Shown here piece by piece: positions 43,804-53,154 of a DNA stretch of 57,491 nt. The notes beneath the pieces were generated by a model. It saw only the letters and a list, made by a program, of their open reading frames with translations, was not told the origin of the DNA and ran no database searches. Both the position numbers and the translations under genes were made by a program. This DNA is from Lachnospiraceae bacterium. GTDB lineage: Bacteria > Bacillota > Clostridia > Lachnospirales > Lachnospiraceae. How positions within the stretch are numbered: position 1 is the stretch's first letter; the number at the start of each line of letters is the position of its first letter. The stretch covers positions 1-57,491 of the forward strand of contig SFEV01000010.1 in the NCBI GenBank assembly GCA_004557975.1. The letters are read 5' to 3'.

Positions 43804-45678
43804 TCAGACCTCTCTGTAGTCTCCATCGACTACATCGTCATCCTGCGGAGCGCTTCCTGCTGATGCACCGCCCATATCCGGGCCAGGTCCTGCCTGCTGC
43901 GCACCTGCTGCACCCTGTGCCTGCTCATAAACCTTTGCAAACAGCTTCTGAGCACTTGCCATCAGTTTTTCCTTGCCTGCCTTCAGGTCTGCAAGCTGTG
44001 CATCCGTCATCTCTTCCGGATTTGTCTTTGCAACCAGCTCCTTCAGTGCATTCAGGTCAGCCTCTACTGCAGCCTTGTCTGCCGCATCAATCTTGTCGCC
44101 AACCTCTTCCATAGCCTTCTCGGTCTGGAATACCATTGCGTCTGCATCATTTCTCGTATCAATTGCCTCTTTCTTCTTCTTATCCTGAGCTTCGTACTCA
44201 GCAGCTTCTCTTACTGCCTTGTCGATCTCGTCATCGGACATGTTGGAGCCGGAGGTAATTGTAATATGCTGCTCTTTACCTGTACCAAGATCCTTTGCAG
44301 ATACATTAACAATACCGTTTGCATCGATATCGAATGTAACCTCGATCTGCGGTACACCTCTTCTTGCTGGCGGGATACCATCCAGACGGAACTGTCCGAG
44401 GGACTTGTTGTCCTTCGCGAACTGTCTCTCACCCTGTACTACGTGGATGTCAACTGCTGTCTGGTTATCTGCTGCAGTGGAGAATACCTGGCTCTTCTTT
44501 GTCGGAATTGTCGTATTTCTCTCGATCAGTTTTGTAGCTACGCCGCCCAGTGTCTCGATGGACAGGGAAAGCGGAGTAACATCCAGAAGAAGGATATCAC
44601 CTGCACCTGCATCACCTGCAAGCTTGCCGCCCTGGATAGAAGCACCCAGTGCAACACACTCATCCGGGTTCAGGCTCTTGTTCGGTTCATGACCTGTCAG
44701 CTGTTTTACCTTATCCTGTACAGCCGGGATACGTGTGGAACCACCTACCAGAAGAACCTTGGAAAGTTCACTGGCTGTCAGTCCTGCGTCTCTCAGCGCA
44801 TTCTGTACCGGAATAACTGTTCTGTCAACCAGCTCATGTGTCAGCTCATCAAATTTTGCTCTCGTCAGATCCATCTCAAAGTGCTTCGGACCTGTCTCGT
44901 TGGCTGTGATGAACGGCAGGTTGATGTTTGTTGTCGTGGAGGATGACAGCTCCTTCTTTGCCTTCTCTGCTGCCTCTCTCAGTCTCTGCAGAGCCATCTT
45001 GTCGCCTGAAAGGTCAATGCCCTCTTTGGACTTGAAGTCTGCGATCATATAGTCTGTGATCTTCTGGTCGAAATCATCTCCGCCCAGTCTGTTGTCGCCG
45101 TTTGTGGCAAGAACTTCGATGACACCCTCGCCGATCTCAATGATGGAAACATCAAATGTACCGCCGCCCAGGTCGTATACCATGATCTTCTGCTCTTTCT
45201 CATTGTCAAGACCGTAAGCAAGAGCTGCTGCCGTCGGCTCATTGATGATACGCTTTACATCGAGACCTGCAATCTTGCCGGCATCCTTTGTAGCCTGACG
45301 CTGAGCGTCATTGAAATATGCCGGAACTGTGATAACTGCCTCTGTAACCTTCTCACCCAGATAATTTTCAGCGTCTCCCTTGAGCTTCTGAAGAATCATT
45401 GCTGAAATCTCCTGCGGTGAATATTTCTTTGCGTCGATCTCTACTCTGTAATCGCTTCCCATATGTCTCTTGATGGAAGAGATTGTGCGGTCTGCGTTTG
45501 TAACTGCCTGACGCTTTGCCGGCTCACCGATCAGACGCTCACCTGTCTTTGTGAATGCCACTACGGACGGTGTTGTTCTGGAACCCTCCGTATTTGTAAT
45601 AACTACCGGTTTTCCACCTTCCATAACTGCTACGCAGCTGTTCGTTGTTCCCAAGTCGATACCAATAATTTTTCCCAT
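43804..45678 (-). CDS. dnaK: Chaperone DnaK (Hsp70)
   Basis: 624 residues. ATPase domain with IGIDLGTTNSCVAVMEGG, VYDLGGGTFDVS and VLLVGGSTRIPAVQ; substrate domain LLLDVTPLSLSIETLGG; lid and a Gly/Ala-rich tail ending DDDVVDGDYREV. The N-terminal gap typical of Gram-positive DnaK is present. AAGGAGG precedes the ATG. Confidence 0.98.
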   Translation of the reverse strand: MGKIIGIDLGTTNSCVAVMEGGKPVVITNTEGSRTTPSVVAFTKTGERLIGEPAKRQAVTNADRTISSIKRHMGSDYRVEIDAKKYSPQEISAMILQKLKGDAENYLGEKVTEAVITVPAYFNDAQRQATKDAGKIAGLDVKRIINEPTAAALAYGLDNEKEQKIMVYDLGGGTFDVSIIEIGEGVIEVLATNGDNRLGGDDFDQKITDYMIADFKSKEGIDLSGDKMALQRLREAAEKAKKELSSSTTTNINLPFITANETGPKHFEMDLTRAKFDELTHELVDRTVIPVQNALRDAGLTASELSKVLLVGGSTRIPAVQDKVKQLTGHEPNKSLNPDECVALGASIQGGKLAGDAGAGDILLLDVTPLSLSIETLGGVATKLIERNTTIPTKKSQVFSTAADNQTAVDIHVVQGERQFAKDNKSLGQFRLDGIPPARRGVPQIEVTFDIDANGIVNVSAKDLGTGKEQHITITSGSNMSDDEIDKAVREAAEYEAQDKKKKEAIDTRNDADAMVFQTEKAMEEVGDKIDAADKAAVEADLNALKELVAKTNPEEMTDAQLADLKAGKEKLMASAQKLFAKVYEQAQGAAGAQQAGPGPDMGGASAGSAPQDDDVVDGDYREV

Positions 45679-45736
45679 AACAAAAATCCTCCTTGATTTT
45701 CTAATCTATAGAATGAACTAACTACCGTGATGATAA

Positions 45737-46381
45737 TTAATTAGCTACCTTAACCATGCTGTGTCTGACCACACTTTCTCTGTACATGTAGCCCTTCTGG
45801 AATTCTTCCACAACGATGTTCTCTCCTGCTTCCTCGTCATCCACATGCATCACCGCATTGTGGAAGTTCGGATCGAATTCCTTTCCCACTGCCTCAATGG
45901 GTTTTACACCAATGCCCTCAAGTGTCGTGAGCATCTGACGGTAAACCTTCTCCATTCCCTGTGCGAACGGATCTGCCTTCTGCTCCTCGGAAAGCACCGC
46001 GAGTCCGCGTTCGAAATTGTCGATCGTGGGAAGTATTTTTTCGATTACACTCTTTGCGCCGACCTCATACATTCCTGCCTTTTCCTTCTCGGAACGCTTG
46101 CGGAAATTGTCGAACTCTGCCATCTGGCGCTGTACGCGATCTGTCAGTTCTTCAATCTGCTGATCCTTTTTATCTTTCTTTTTCTTTCCGAACAGGCCCT
46201 TGCGCTTCGGCTCCTCTTCATCCTCTGCTTCCGCTTCGTCTGATGCTTCTGCAGCTTCCTGCTCCTGCGCAGTCTCTGCTGTATCTGTCTGCGCCGTGTC
46301 AGGTGCTTCTGCCGTCTGTTCGGATGTCTGTGAATCTTCTACCTGTTCATCCTGAACTTCTTCGTTTCTGATCTCCTCCAC
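45737..46381 (-). CDS. grpE: Nucleotide exchange factor GrpE
   Basis: 214 residues from GTG 46381 (AGGTGG at 8 bases; GTG 46393 is an alternative). A long acidic N-terminus is followed by a coiled coil (QIEELTDRVQRQMAEFDNFRKR) and the beta domain (VGKEFDPNFHNAVMHV). It releases ADP from DnaK. Confidence 0.96.
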   Translation of the reverse strand: MEEIRNEEVQDEQVEDSQTSEQTAEAPDTAQTDTAETAQEQEAAEASDEAEAEDEEEPKRKGLFGKKKKDKKDQQIEELTDRVQRQMAEFDNFRKRSEKEKAGMYEVGAKSVIEKILPTIDNFERGLAVLSEEQKADPFAQGMEKVYRQMLTTLEGIGVKPIEAVGKEFDPNFHNAVMHVDDEEAGENIVVEEFQKGYMYRESVVRHSMVKVAN

Positions 46382-46397
46382 TGGCTTTTCCACCTTT

Positions 46398-47420
46398 CTA
46401 TTCTTTCTTAAATATCTGATCCAGCTGTGCCATCAGTGTCTTCAGGGTACTGATTACTCTGTCATAATCCATACGTTTCGGACCGATTACTCCGATCCGC
46501 CCCATCATTCCGTCACCGAAATCATAGGTTGCTGTCACAAGACTGCAGTCCTGCATCGACTGAAGCGGTGCTTCCTGGCCGATGTACACCTGAATTCCTG
46601 TCTCCTGGCTCCCGGCGGTACCGATCATATCGACCAGTCCCTGTTTTTCCTCAAATGCGCTGATCAGCTCGCTGGCTTTCTCACTGCTGCTCAGCTCCGG
46701 ATATTTGAAAATATTGGTTGCGCCGCTGGTATAAATCTCAACCTCATTGTCTGACTGGATTGACTCGGCAACAGCATCCAGAACACGATTTACGACTTCA
46801 CTGTGAATGCCGGCCTGCTCCTTCAGCCTTTTGATCGTTGCGAGATTAATCTCCTCAATCGTCAGCCCGTTCAGTGCGCTGTTCAAAAGAATATTCATTT
46901 CCAGAACGGTCTGCTGGTCAAGTCCGTGCTCAATCTGCAGGATCTTGTTCTTTACCACATTTGTCTCCGTTACAATCACTGCAAGAATCTGTGATTCACT
47001 GACCAGGGAAAGCTGGATGAATTTCAGCTTTGTCCGATGGTACTGGGGACCGGAGATCATCGCTGCATAATTTGTATTCGCTGCGAGCACGCGGGCCATC
47101 TGCTTTAACAGAAGTTCCATCTTATCCTGTCTCTGGAGCACAAGCTCCTTCATCTCCGTAACCTCCCGGTCCTTCTCCTCCATCATGCGGTCCACATATA
47201 AACGGTAGCCTGCATCAGATGGAATACGGCCTGCGGATGTATGAGGCTGAAGGATGTATCCCATTTCTTCCAGATCAGACATCTCATTTCGAATCGTGGC
47301 GGAACTCAGATTCAAATCGGCATATTTGGAAATCGTTCTGGAGCCAACCGGTTCACCCGTTTCCAGGTATGTTTTGATGATAGCTTTCAGTATCGTCCAT
47401 TTTCTATCATCAAGCTGCAT
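46398..47420 (-). CDS. hrcA: Heat-inducible transcription repressor HrcA
   Basis: 340 residues. N-terminal winged helix (TYLETGEPVGSRTISKY, LSSATIRNEMSDLEEMGYI) and the GAF-like inserted domain (VIGPKRMDYDRVISTL at the end). It binds CIRCE upstream of its own gene, so the operon is self-repressed. Confidence 0.96.
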   Translation of the reverse strand: MQLDDRKWTILKAIIKTYLETGEPVGSRTISKYADLNLSSATIRNEMSDLEEMGYILQPHTSAGRIPSDAGYRLYVDRMMEEKDREVTEMKELVLQRQDKMELLLKQMARVLAANTNYAAMISGPQYHRTKLKFIQLSLVSESQILAVIVTETNVVKNKILQIEHGLDQQTVLEMNILLNSALNGLTIEEINLATIKRLKEQAGIHSEVVNRVLDAVAESIQSDNEVEIYTSGATNIFKYPELSSSEKASELISAFEEKQGLVDMIGTAGSQETGIQVYIGQEAPLQSMQDCSLVTATYDFGDGMMGRIGVIGPKRMDYDRVISTLKTLMAQLDQIFKKE

Positions 47421-47445
47421 CTGAACTCCTCCTTTCTGTATGTTG

Positions 47446-47472
47446 TTAGCACTCTTTTAGCTCGAGTGCTAA
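47446..47472 (-). promoter_or_regulatory. CIRCE operator
   Basis: TTAGCACTC-N9-GAGTGCTAA, a perfect consensus, between the promoter and hrcA. Confidence 0.97.
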
Positions 47473-47486
47473 CACCTTACGTTGAT

Positions 47487-47515
47487 AATATAATACCAGC
47501 ACTTTCTTTTGTCAA
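47487..47515 (-). promoter_or_regulatory. Promoter of hrcA-grpE-dnaK-dnaJ
   Basis: TTGACA (47515-47510), 17 nt, TATATT (47492-47487) on the minus strand, just upstream of CIRCE. Confidence 0.7.
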
Positions 47516-47564
47516 TACTAATTTTCAAAATAATTTTAAGGTAAATCTGCGCCTGTGATAGGAT

Positions 47565-47592
47565 TTGACATTTCGGTCAAGTATGTTATACT
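47565..47592 (+). promoter_or_regulatory. Promoter of the SGNH hydrolase gene
   Basis: TTGACA (47565-47570), 16 nt, TATACT (47587-47592). A leader hairpin GCCTGA/TCAGGC (47614-47629) follows. The -35 forms a dyad TTGAC-N5-GTCAA. Confidence 0.65.
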
Positions 47593-47656
47593 TTTCACGT
47601 ACCCTGTCTTCACGCCTGAAGGATCAGGCCCATAGATATATGAAAGGATTCAGCTT

Positions 47657-48388
47657 ATGAAAAAAGGAACTGTGATTGGCATCGCACTTGCCGTTATATC
47701 TATTATTGCACTCGGCATCCTTGCCGTATACCTGACACTTCAATTTAGTGAGGAAACATTTTTTTCCACTGCCGACAGGGCCGAATCGGAAGCTGATGCT
47801 GCGATGGAAGCACTGTTCCAGTCCCAGACACAGGCCCAGACACAGACGGAACCGCCTCAGACGGAAGCGGCTGCATCAGATCCCATGATCTGGGTCGGAG
47901 ATTCCAGAACACTTGGCATGCGAGATGCACTGGAGGATCCCGGAGCTGACGTATATATCGGAGCTGCCGGAGAAGGCTACGAATGGTTCTCAGAAAAAGG
48001 GCTTCCTGAACTGGAAAAAGCGCTGAAGCAGTACCCGGAGGCACCTGTGATTCTCAATTTCGGTGTCAACGACTACGATAACATGACACTGTACCTCGAT
48101 CTGTATCAGTCACTCGTCTCCCAGCATCCGGATACCGATTTCTATTTTCTGTCCGTGAACCCGATTGAACCGACGTTGTGTGACAACATCACCAATGAAG
48201 AAATATCCGATTTTAATGCTCATCTGAAGGAGGCATTTCCGGATACGTATATTGACAGCTTTACACAGCTTATGATCAACCAGACTGTTCCAATCGACGG
48301 AATCCACTACACAGAGGAGGATTACCTGCTGATTCACGATTTCGTACTGGCGCAGATTGAATATAAAGAAAGTAAAAAAGCTGAGTAA
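47657..48388 (+). CDS. Membrane-anchored SGNH/GDSL hydrolase-like protein
   Basis: 243 residues. Membrane anchor (about 7-29), a Gln/Thr linker, then an SGNH domain: block I WVGDSRTLGM (Ser nucleophile), GAAGEGY, NFGVNDYDN (block III Asn) and DGIHYTEEDY (Asp/His). It likely removes acyl groups from a cell-surface polymer, but the substrate cannot be told. Confidence 0.82.
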   Translation: MKKGTVIGIALAVISIIALGILAVYLTLQFSEETFFSTADRAESEADAAMEALFQSQTQAQTQTEPPQTEAAASDPMIWVGDSRTLGMRDALEDPGADVYIGAAGEGYEWFSEKGLPELEKALKQYPEAPVILNFGVNDYDNMTLYLDLYQSLVSQHPDTDFYFLSVNPIEPTLCDNITNEEISDFNAHLKEAFPDTYIDSFTQLMINQTVPIDGIHYTEEDYLLIHDFVLAQIEYKESKKAE

Positions 48389-48421
48389 TTCATTGAAATA
48401 ACTTTAAAGCCAAACATACAG

Positions 48422-48460
48422 GTCCCCCGCTTCAAATGCACCAGGCATCAGGCGGGGGAC
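48422..48460. terminator. Bidirectional terminator
   Basis: GTCCCCCGC/GCGGGGGAC with inner ATGC/GCAT, between convergent SGNH hydrolase and ABC permease genes; TCGTCTTTATC follows on the plus strand. Confidence 0.75.
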
Positions 48461-48469
48461 TCGTCTTTA

Positions 48470-50497
48470 TCAGGAGATCCGTATATCCTGTCTTACACTT
48501 TTCTTCGTGCGAAATATGGCAATCCCGCATCCTGCACACAGTACTCCTGCCGTCAGTAATGCAGCAGTCACTGCCACAGACGCCTTCTCCTCCACAAGGA
48601 ACGGCAGGTATCTGCCGGTTTGCTCCGGAAACTTCATGGCAATCAGAGAAAGCAGGTTGTTGAGGAAATGAAGTATCATGGTTACCCACAGGCTTCCGGT
48701 CGATGCGACCGACGATGCAAAGGCAGCTCCCAGCAGGAATGTGGGAAGCAGTTTGATCAGACTCATATGGAACGCACCGAATACGAGCGCCGAGATCACA
48801 ACCGCCCACCTCACCTTTGTCCTCTCCCGGAGGCTGCCGAACAGGTATCCGCGGAACATGATCTCCTCTCCGATTGCAGGCATTACTGCAATCACAAGAA
48901 CCAGGAACCACAGCGGCTCCTCCGCCACCGGTTCAAATGCAAGTTCCAGATTCTGCATGCTCTCAGACATCAGTGGGGAGAGAAGAAAGCTCAGCCCCAT
49001 GCCGCCGCACCAAGCTCCCACCCATACCAGGACCGCTCCGGGAACTTTTTTCCACTCCGGTATTTTCAGGGAAAACAGTTTTTTCCAGTCAGCTTTCATG
49101 TACCATACAGCAAACAGCGGAACAGCCAGTATCAGAAGCTGATTCACTGCCGTTCCCGCGAAACCGAGGCGCACAGTAGCAGCGCTTCCGATATAGAGAA
49201 TCAGCAAAAACAGTACAGTCACAGTAATTACAAGGTCACCGGATGCCGGGACAGTTCCGAACTGCAGCTCCCGGCGCGCCCGGAACAGGCGAAAGCTGCA
49301 AAAGCCGTCGGTAAACAGGATATCTTCACTGTTATAAATCTTCGCAAGCACCCATATCACCAGAAGACTGCAGCCCACGTTCACCACATTCGTCAGCCCG
49401 GCAAGCCTCAGATCAAACTGCTGTGAGATAATCTGCTTTACCATCAGTGAAACGTTGACAACCGGAATCAACGCCGTACGGTAATCAAGTGTCACTGACG
49501 GTATCATGGCAGCCATGGATGCAAACATAATCACAAGCATAAGCGGTGTCACATAATTATTCGCTTCTTTAAAGCTCTTTGCAAACACACAGAAGCACAT
49601 GCACAGTGCCGAAATCATCAGTGCCGTCGTAATCATTGTCACCATCAGTACCGGAAGCATCGTCAGAATACCTGAAAAGCTGAGAAACTGTGTCTCTTCC
49701 ATGCCGGCACCGGCAATTCCGTAAATCAGAAACAGTACGGACCCTCCCAGAGACAGAAGGGATATGACAGCCGTCACGCAGGAGAACAGTGCCACCGACA
49801 CATATTTCGCACCAATCATCTGGAAGTTTGTCACCGGAAGCGTCAGAAGCGTCTCCAGAGTACCGCGCTCCTTCTCTCCCGCCGTAGCATCAATAGCAGG
49901 GTAAATAGCTCCCAGCAAAATCGTGACAATCAGCATCAGGCCGATGCTTCCGCCGATATCCATGCCCAGGCTCTCCGACACAGAGGCAAGATCCTCTGTC
50001 TCATACGTCACCGGATGGAGAATACTCTCCGGCAGTCCCTCCGCCTCCAGGCTGCGCACCACCTGCTCTTCACAGTACAGTTCCATCAGATTCTCCACTG
50101 TCTCCTGCGCATAGCGTGCATCCTGATCGGTGGAAGCATATTCGATCGCCACATGAAGCAGAGAGTCCCGGGTTACATCGAGCCACACCTCCACCTCATC
50201 GCGAACAGCCTGATCGGCCGGATCAGCTGTCACAAACTCCAGTCTCCGCTCAAGATCATCCTTATTTTTCTCATACAGCTGCTCCAGCTCCCCTGCAAAT
50301 TCCGCATACGTATCGGAAATACCGACCAGGTGTACATGCTCCTGCGAGTCTCCCATAAACATCGTCATCATCAGAGACATTCCGATTATAATAAGTGGAT
50401 AGAGAAGAACAGGAACGACAACCATCATAACAAGCGTCTTTTTATCTCTCAGAATGTCGAGAATTTCTTTCTGGATTAACACACGAAGCTGTCTCAT
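48470..50497 (-). CDS. ABC-2 permease fused to a CPBP intramembrane protease
   Basis: 675 residues. Residues 1-400 are an ABC-2/NatB-type permease: a membrane helix (22-45), a large external domain to about 180, then GEKERGTLETLLTLPV and several helices. Residues 420-660 are a CPBP (CAAX protease-like) domain with EEIMFRG (E544/E545, R549), FGAFH (H577) and HFLNN (H610, N614). Such fusions are known but unassigned in role; NatAB relatives export sodium. The start overlaps the ATPase gene (ATGA). Confidence 0.88.
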   Translation of the reverse strand: MRQLRVLIQKEILDILRDKKTLVMMVVVPVLLYPLIIIGMSLMMTMFMGDSQEHVHLVGISDTYAEFAGELEQLYEKNKDDLERRLEFVTADPADQAVRDEVEVWLDVTRDSLLHVAIEYASTDQDARYAQETVENLMELYCEEQVVRSLEAEGLPESILHPVTYETEDLASVSESLGMDIGGSIGLMLIVTILLGAIYPAIDATAGEKERGTLETLLTLPVTNFQMIGAKYVSVALFSCVTAVISLLSLGGSVLFLIYGIAGAGMEETQFLSFSGILTMLPVLMVTMITTALMISALCMCFCVFAKSFKEANNYVTPLMLVIMFASMAAMIPSVTLDYRTALIPVVNVSLMVKQIISQQFDLRLAGLTNVVNVGCSLLVIWVLAKIYNSEDILFTDGFCSFRLFRARRELQFGTVPASGDLVITVTVLFLLILYIGSAATVRLGFAGTAVNQLLILAVPLFAVWYMKADWKKLFSLKIPEWKKVPGAVLVWVGAWCGGMGLSFLLSPLMSESMQNLELAFEPVAEEPLWFLVLVIAVMPAIGEEIMFRGYLFGSLRERTKVRWAVVISALVFGAFHMSLIKLLPTFLLGAAFASSVASTGSLWVTMILHFLNNLLSLIAMKFPEQTGRYLPFLVEEKASVAVTAALLTAGVLCAGCGIAIFRTKKSVRQDIRIS

Positions 50498-51294
50498 TCC
50501 TTCCCTCCCCCTTTTTCTGATCCTGATGCACCATTTTCGCTGTCATAAATTCTGTGGAATGCGTCCCGCAGATTTTCTGTCCCTGTCTGCTCCATCAGCG
50601 CTTCCGGTGTGCCGTGCGCCACAATCTTTCCGCTGCAGATCATATAGACACGATCACACAGGAACTGTGCCTCCTCCAGATAATGTGTGGAATACAGAAC
50701 GGTTTTTCCACGCTCCTTCTGCCCCTTCATAAAGTGAATAATTGTATCTGCACTGAGAATGTCCAGTCCAAGTGTCGGCTCATCCAGTATATAGAGCTGC
50801 GGGTCTGCCATCAGGCACCGCGCGATGGATGCCCGCTGCATCTGTCCCGTCGATAATTTCTCAATCCTGTTGTCCGCAAATGTTTTCATATCCAGCAGTG
50901 TGACAATTTCCTCCACACGGTTCGATATGTGTATTTTGTCATATCCGTAAAGCTCACCGAGAAATTCCAGATATTCCCGAATGGAAAATCTCGGATACAG
51001 CTTTGTATTACCCGACAGATAACCGATGGCGGCCTTTCTGGCCGTTCTGTCCTCTATCTCCCTACCCTGCTCATCTGTGAGCAAGATGCTTCCTTCTGTA
51101 GGTGTCATCAGCATCCCAAGCATCCGCAGAAGTGTCGTCTTTCCTGCACCGTTCGGTCCCAGGATTCCGATAATCTCTCCCTGCTTTGCATACAGCGACA
51201 CGTGATCCACAGCCAGAAACGACTCCTTTTTCGTCTTTCTGCCCTGCCGCACACTCCGCTCAAACTGTTTGCTCAAATTTTCCGCTCTGATCAT
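50494..51294 (-). CDS. ABC transporter ATPase (NatA-like)
   Basis: 266 residues. Walker A GPNGAGKTTLLRMLGML, signature KLSTGQMQRASIARCL, Walker B LYILDEPTLGLDI. The N-terminal position FERSVRQGRKTKK suits the NatA group. It overlaps the XRE gene and the permease gene by 4 bp each. Confidence 0.9.
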   Translation of the reverse strand: MIRAENLSKQFERSVRQGRKTKKESFLAVDHVSLYAKQGEIIGILGPNGAGKTTLLRMLGMLMTPTEGSILLTDEQGREIEDRTARKAAIGYLSGNTKLYPRFSIREYLEFLGELYGYDKIHISNRVEEIVTLLDMKTFADNRIEKLSTGQMQRASIARCLMADPQLYILDEPTLGLDILSADTIIHFMKGQKERGKTVLYSTHYLEEAQFLCDRVYMICSGKIVAHGTPEALMEQTGTENLRDAFHRIYDSENGASGSEKGGGKE

Positions 51295-51512
51295 AAACTC
51301 TCCTCATTTTCATCTTCATCATCCTCCCAGAACAGCTCATCAAGGCTCTTATTCAGCACACGGCAGATTGCCCTGCACAACTTAATCGTCGGATTGTAGT
51401 CTCCTTTTTCAATGGCATTAATCGTCTGGCGCGAAACCCCAACCGCATCCGCCAGTTCTTTCTGTGACATATCAAGCAGCGCACGTGCCGCTTTCAGTTT
51501 CAGATTCTTCAT
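51291..51512 (-). CDS. XRE-family transcription regulator (small)
   Basis: 73 residues: a bare helix-turn-helix (LDMSQKELADAVGVSRQTIN) with an acidic tail. Members of this short group usually control the ABC genes beside them. It shares an operon with the ATPase and permease and probably acts on the promoter at 52134-52162. Confidence 0.9.
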   Translation of the reverse strand: MKNLKLKAARALLDMSQKELADAVGVSRQTINAIEKGDYNPTIKLCRAICRVLNKSLDELFWEDDEDENEESL

Positions 51513-51519
51513 CAGGCCG

Positions 51520-52062
51520 TCAGTCCTCCATTTCCTCTTCTCTGCCTTTCACACTTTTTCTCAGCGCAATCATGATAAGGACAATTAATATCATCAGCCC
51601 ACAGAAAAGATTCATGGAGCGAAAATTCAGTTTCCCATCCGCAAAAGCTTCCCCTGTCAGTAAACTGCGTATTCCCAGAAAGAAGTTAAATATACTGATG
51701 ACTCCCAGTGCAATCAGCACTCTGGTACGGTTCTCATTCAGAGAAAAGTAAGAATCACACCAGATACAGTAGCAGACGTAAACAAGGGTTGATATGAGAC
51801 CGATCAGAATCACACCTGCACCCGGCTCTATCGGCACTTCCGGCACAGCGCTGATCAGCAGACCATACAGCAGATTTCCGATAAGCGCGGTATAAAATCC
51901 GTATTTGAAACCTTTCCCGCGTGCAGTATTTTGCCGTTCGTCATATCTGCATTTAAGTTTTCCGTCTTTTTTCGTAAGCTTCAGAATAATGATGCTGACC
52001 AGCGCTCCCACTGCTATTCCTGTCAGCATCCCAAAAAGAATCCCCGTTGCATGCACATCCAT
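51520..52062 (-). CDS. Small integral membrane protein, operon-leading
   Basis: 180 residues, about five membrane helices, with a cytoplasmic KCRYDERQNTARGKGFKYGF loop after helix one (RxxERQ-type). Similar proteins often accompany a short XRE regulator. Function unknown. It is first in the operon, 7 bp before the XRE gene. Confidence 0.7.
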   Translation of the reverse strand: MDVHATGILFGMLTGIAVGALVSIIILKLTKKDGKLKCRYDERQNTARGKGFKYGFYTALIGNLLYGLLISAVPEVPIEPGAGVILIGLISTLVYVCYCIWCDSYFSLNENRTRVLIALGVISIFNFFLGIRSLLTGEAFADGKLNFRSMNLFCGLMILIVLIMIALRKSVKGREEEMED

Positions 52063-52133
52063 ATTACCTGTCTCCCTTCATTTATGCGGACATTCGGAAT
52101 CACCAAAATCCGCTGTCTGTTTTACTTGACAGC

Positions 52134-52162
52134 ATCATACCATATTGTTGACGTTTTGTCAA
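52134..52162 (-). promoter_or_regulatory. Promoter with dyad operator for the XRE-ABC operon
   Basis: TTGACA (52162-52157), 17 nt, TATGAT (52139-52134) on the minus strand. A perfect dyad TTGAC-aaaac-GTCAA (52162-52148) covers the -35 and could be the XRE site. Confidence 0.65.
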
Positions 52163-52214
52163 ATATATATTACTTTCTGTTTATTTAAAAAGACAAAAAG
52201 ACATACAGTGTAAA

Positions 52215-52267
52215 AAGAAGGCGTAAAAAGCATAAAAGGCCTGCAAGCATATAGCCTGCAAGCCTTT
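52215..52267 (-). terminator. Terminator of the sugar ABC-creatininase operon
   Basis: Minus strand AAAGGCTTGCA / TGCAGGCCTTT stem (52267-52235) is followed by TATGCTTTTTACGCC. CTTGCAGGC occurs twice within the hairpin. Confidence 0.65.
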
Positions 52268-52362
52268 CTATTACGCAAATGACGCGTATTCTGCTTATAT
52301 CCGACAGCCGAAAAGTCTCTGTCACACTGCTCTCGTTTACTGTTTTGTCCTGATGATTGTCC

Positions 52363-53154
52363 TCAATCCAGCCGTATCCCATGTCCCTTATACTGAGATG
52401 GATTTTCACGCCAGTTCTGAATACGTTCCAGAATCTTCCGCACCGCTGCGTCATATATTTCATTTCCAAATTCAGCAGTAGAATTCACCGGATTTCTGGT
52501 TGTCATTATACCATACTGAAGATCATCTGCAGCCAGAGTCAAATCTACCGTTTCAGGATCTGAAGCCAGAAGATGAGATGTTTCCCAGGCTCCCGCATGA
52601 TCCCCCGGAGATTCATACTGGTCTCTCAGGACAAGGAAATCGGCAACTGCCATTGCTGCTATTCTGTCCCACTTTTTATCATAAGCCCACTGATTATAGG
52701 AGATCACTGCACTTCTCGCGTGCTCGATCAGCGGATAATGTCCTATGACAAATACTACCAGTTCAAATCCATAAGAAGCGGCTTCCGCAATAATATGAGT
52801 CAGATGATGCTGATAATGCTCAATCTGTTCCATTCCTGAATATGGGAAACGGTCTTCTTTCAGAAGTTCTTCATCAATACCCAGACGCCCGGCAACTCCG
52901 GACTGATATACGGGATCCGTTTCCAGCAAAGAATTCACTCTGCTTTCTCCATAATAAACCGTCGGGAAAACAACTCCTCCATGGGCGGCACAGCGCTTCG
53001 CAATCTCCTCGGCCTGCAATCCGTCTGCACCGAGAGGATTATGAAGCCCATGCCATTCCAGTGTTCCAAGCGGCACATATACAACAGGACATTCCCTGCG
53101 TCTTTCTATGATCTGTCCCGGTCTTAACCGGTAAAATAATGTCTCTCTTTTCAT
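52363..53154 (-). CDS. Creatininase-family amidohydrolase
   Basis: 263 residues. The metal-binding N-terminal motif TLEWHGLHNPLGADG (E33, H35, D44) and VIGHYPLIEHAR near residue 135 fit the family, whose members hydrolyse cyclic amides such as creatinine. Its ATG overlaps the stop of the permease gene, so it belongs to the ABC operon, and the substrate is likely what the transporter brings in. Exact substrate unknown. Confidence 0.85.
   Translation of the reverse strand: MKRETLFYRLRPGQIIERRRECPVVYVPLGTLEWHGLHNPLGADGLQAEEIAKRCAAHGGVVFPTVYYGESRVNSLLETDPVYQSGVAGRLGIDEELLKEDRFPYSGMEQIEHYQHHLTHIIAEAASYGFELVVFVIGHYPLIEHARSAVISYNQWAYDKKWDRIAAMAVADFLVLRDQYESPGDHAGAWETSHLLASDPETVDLTLAADDLQYGIMTTRNPVNSTAEFGNEIYDAAVRKILERIQNWRENPSQYKGHGIRLD

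Larger units (their letters stand above)
52063..52362. other. Gene-free stretch between XRE operon and creatininase gene
   Basis: It holds the XRE-operon promoter (52134-52162) and leader, and the terminator of the sugar ABC operon (52215-52267). I see no gene in the remaining 52270-52362. Confidence 0.5.

Noticed and set aside
52185..52469. Minus-strand frame of 94 codons at the end of the creatininase gene
   Set aside because: Overlaps the creatininase C-terminus out of frame and crosses the terminator region.
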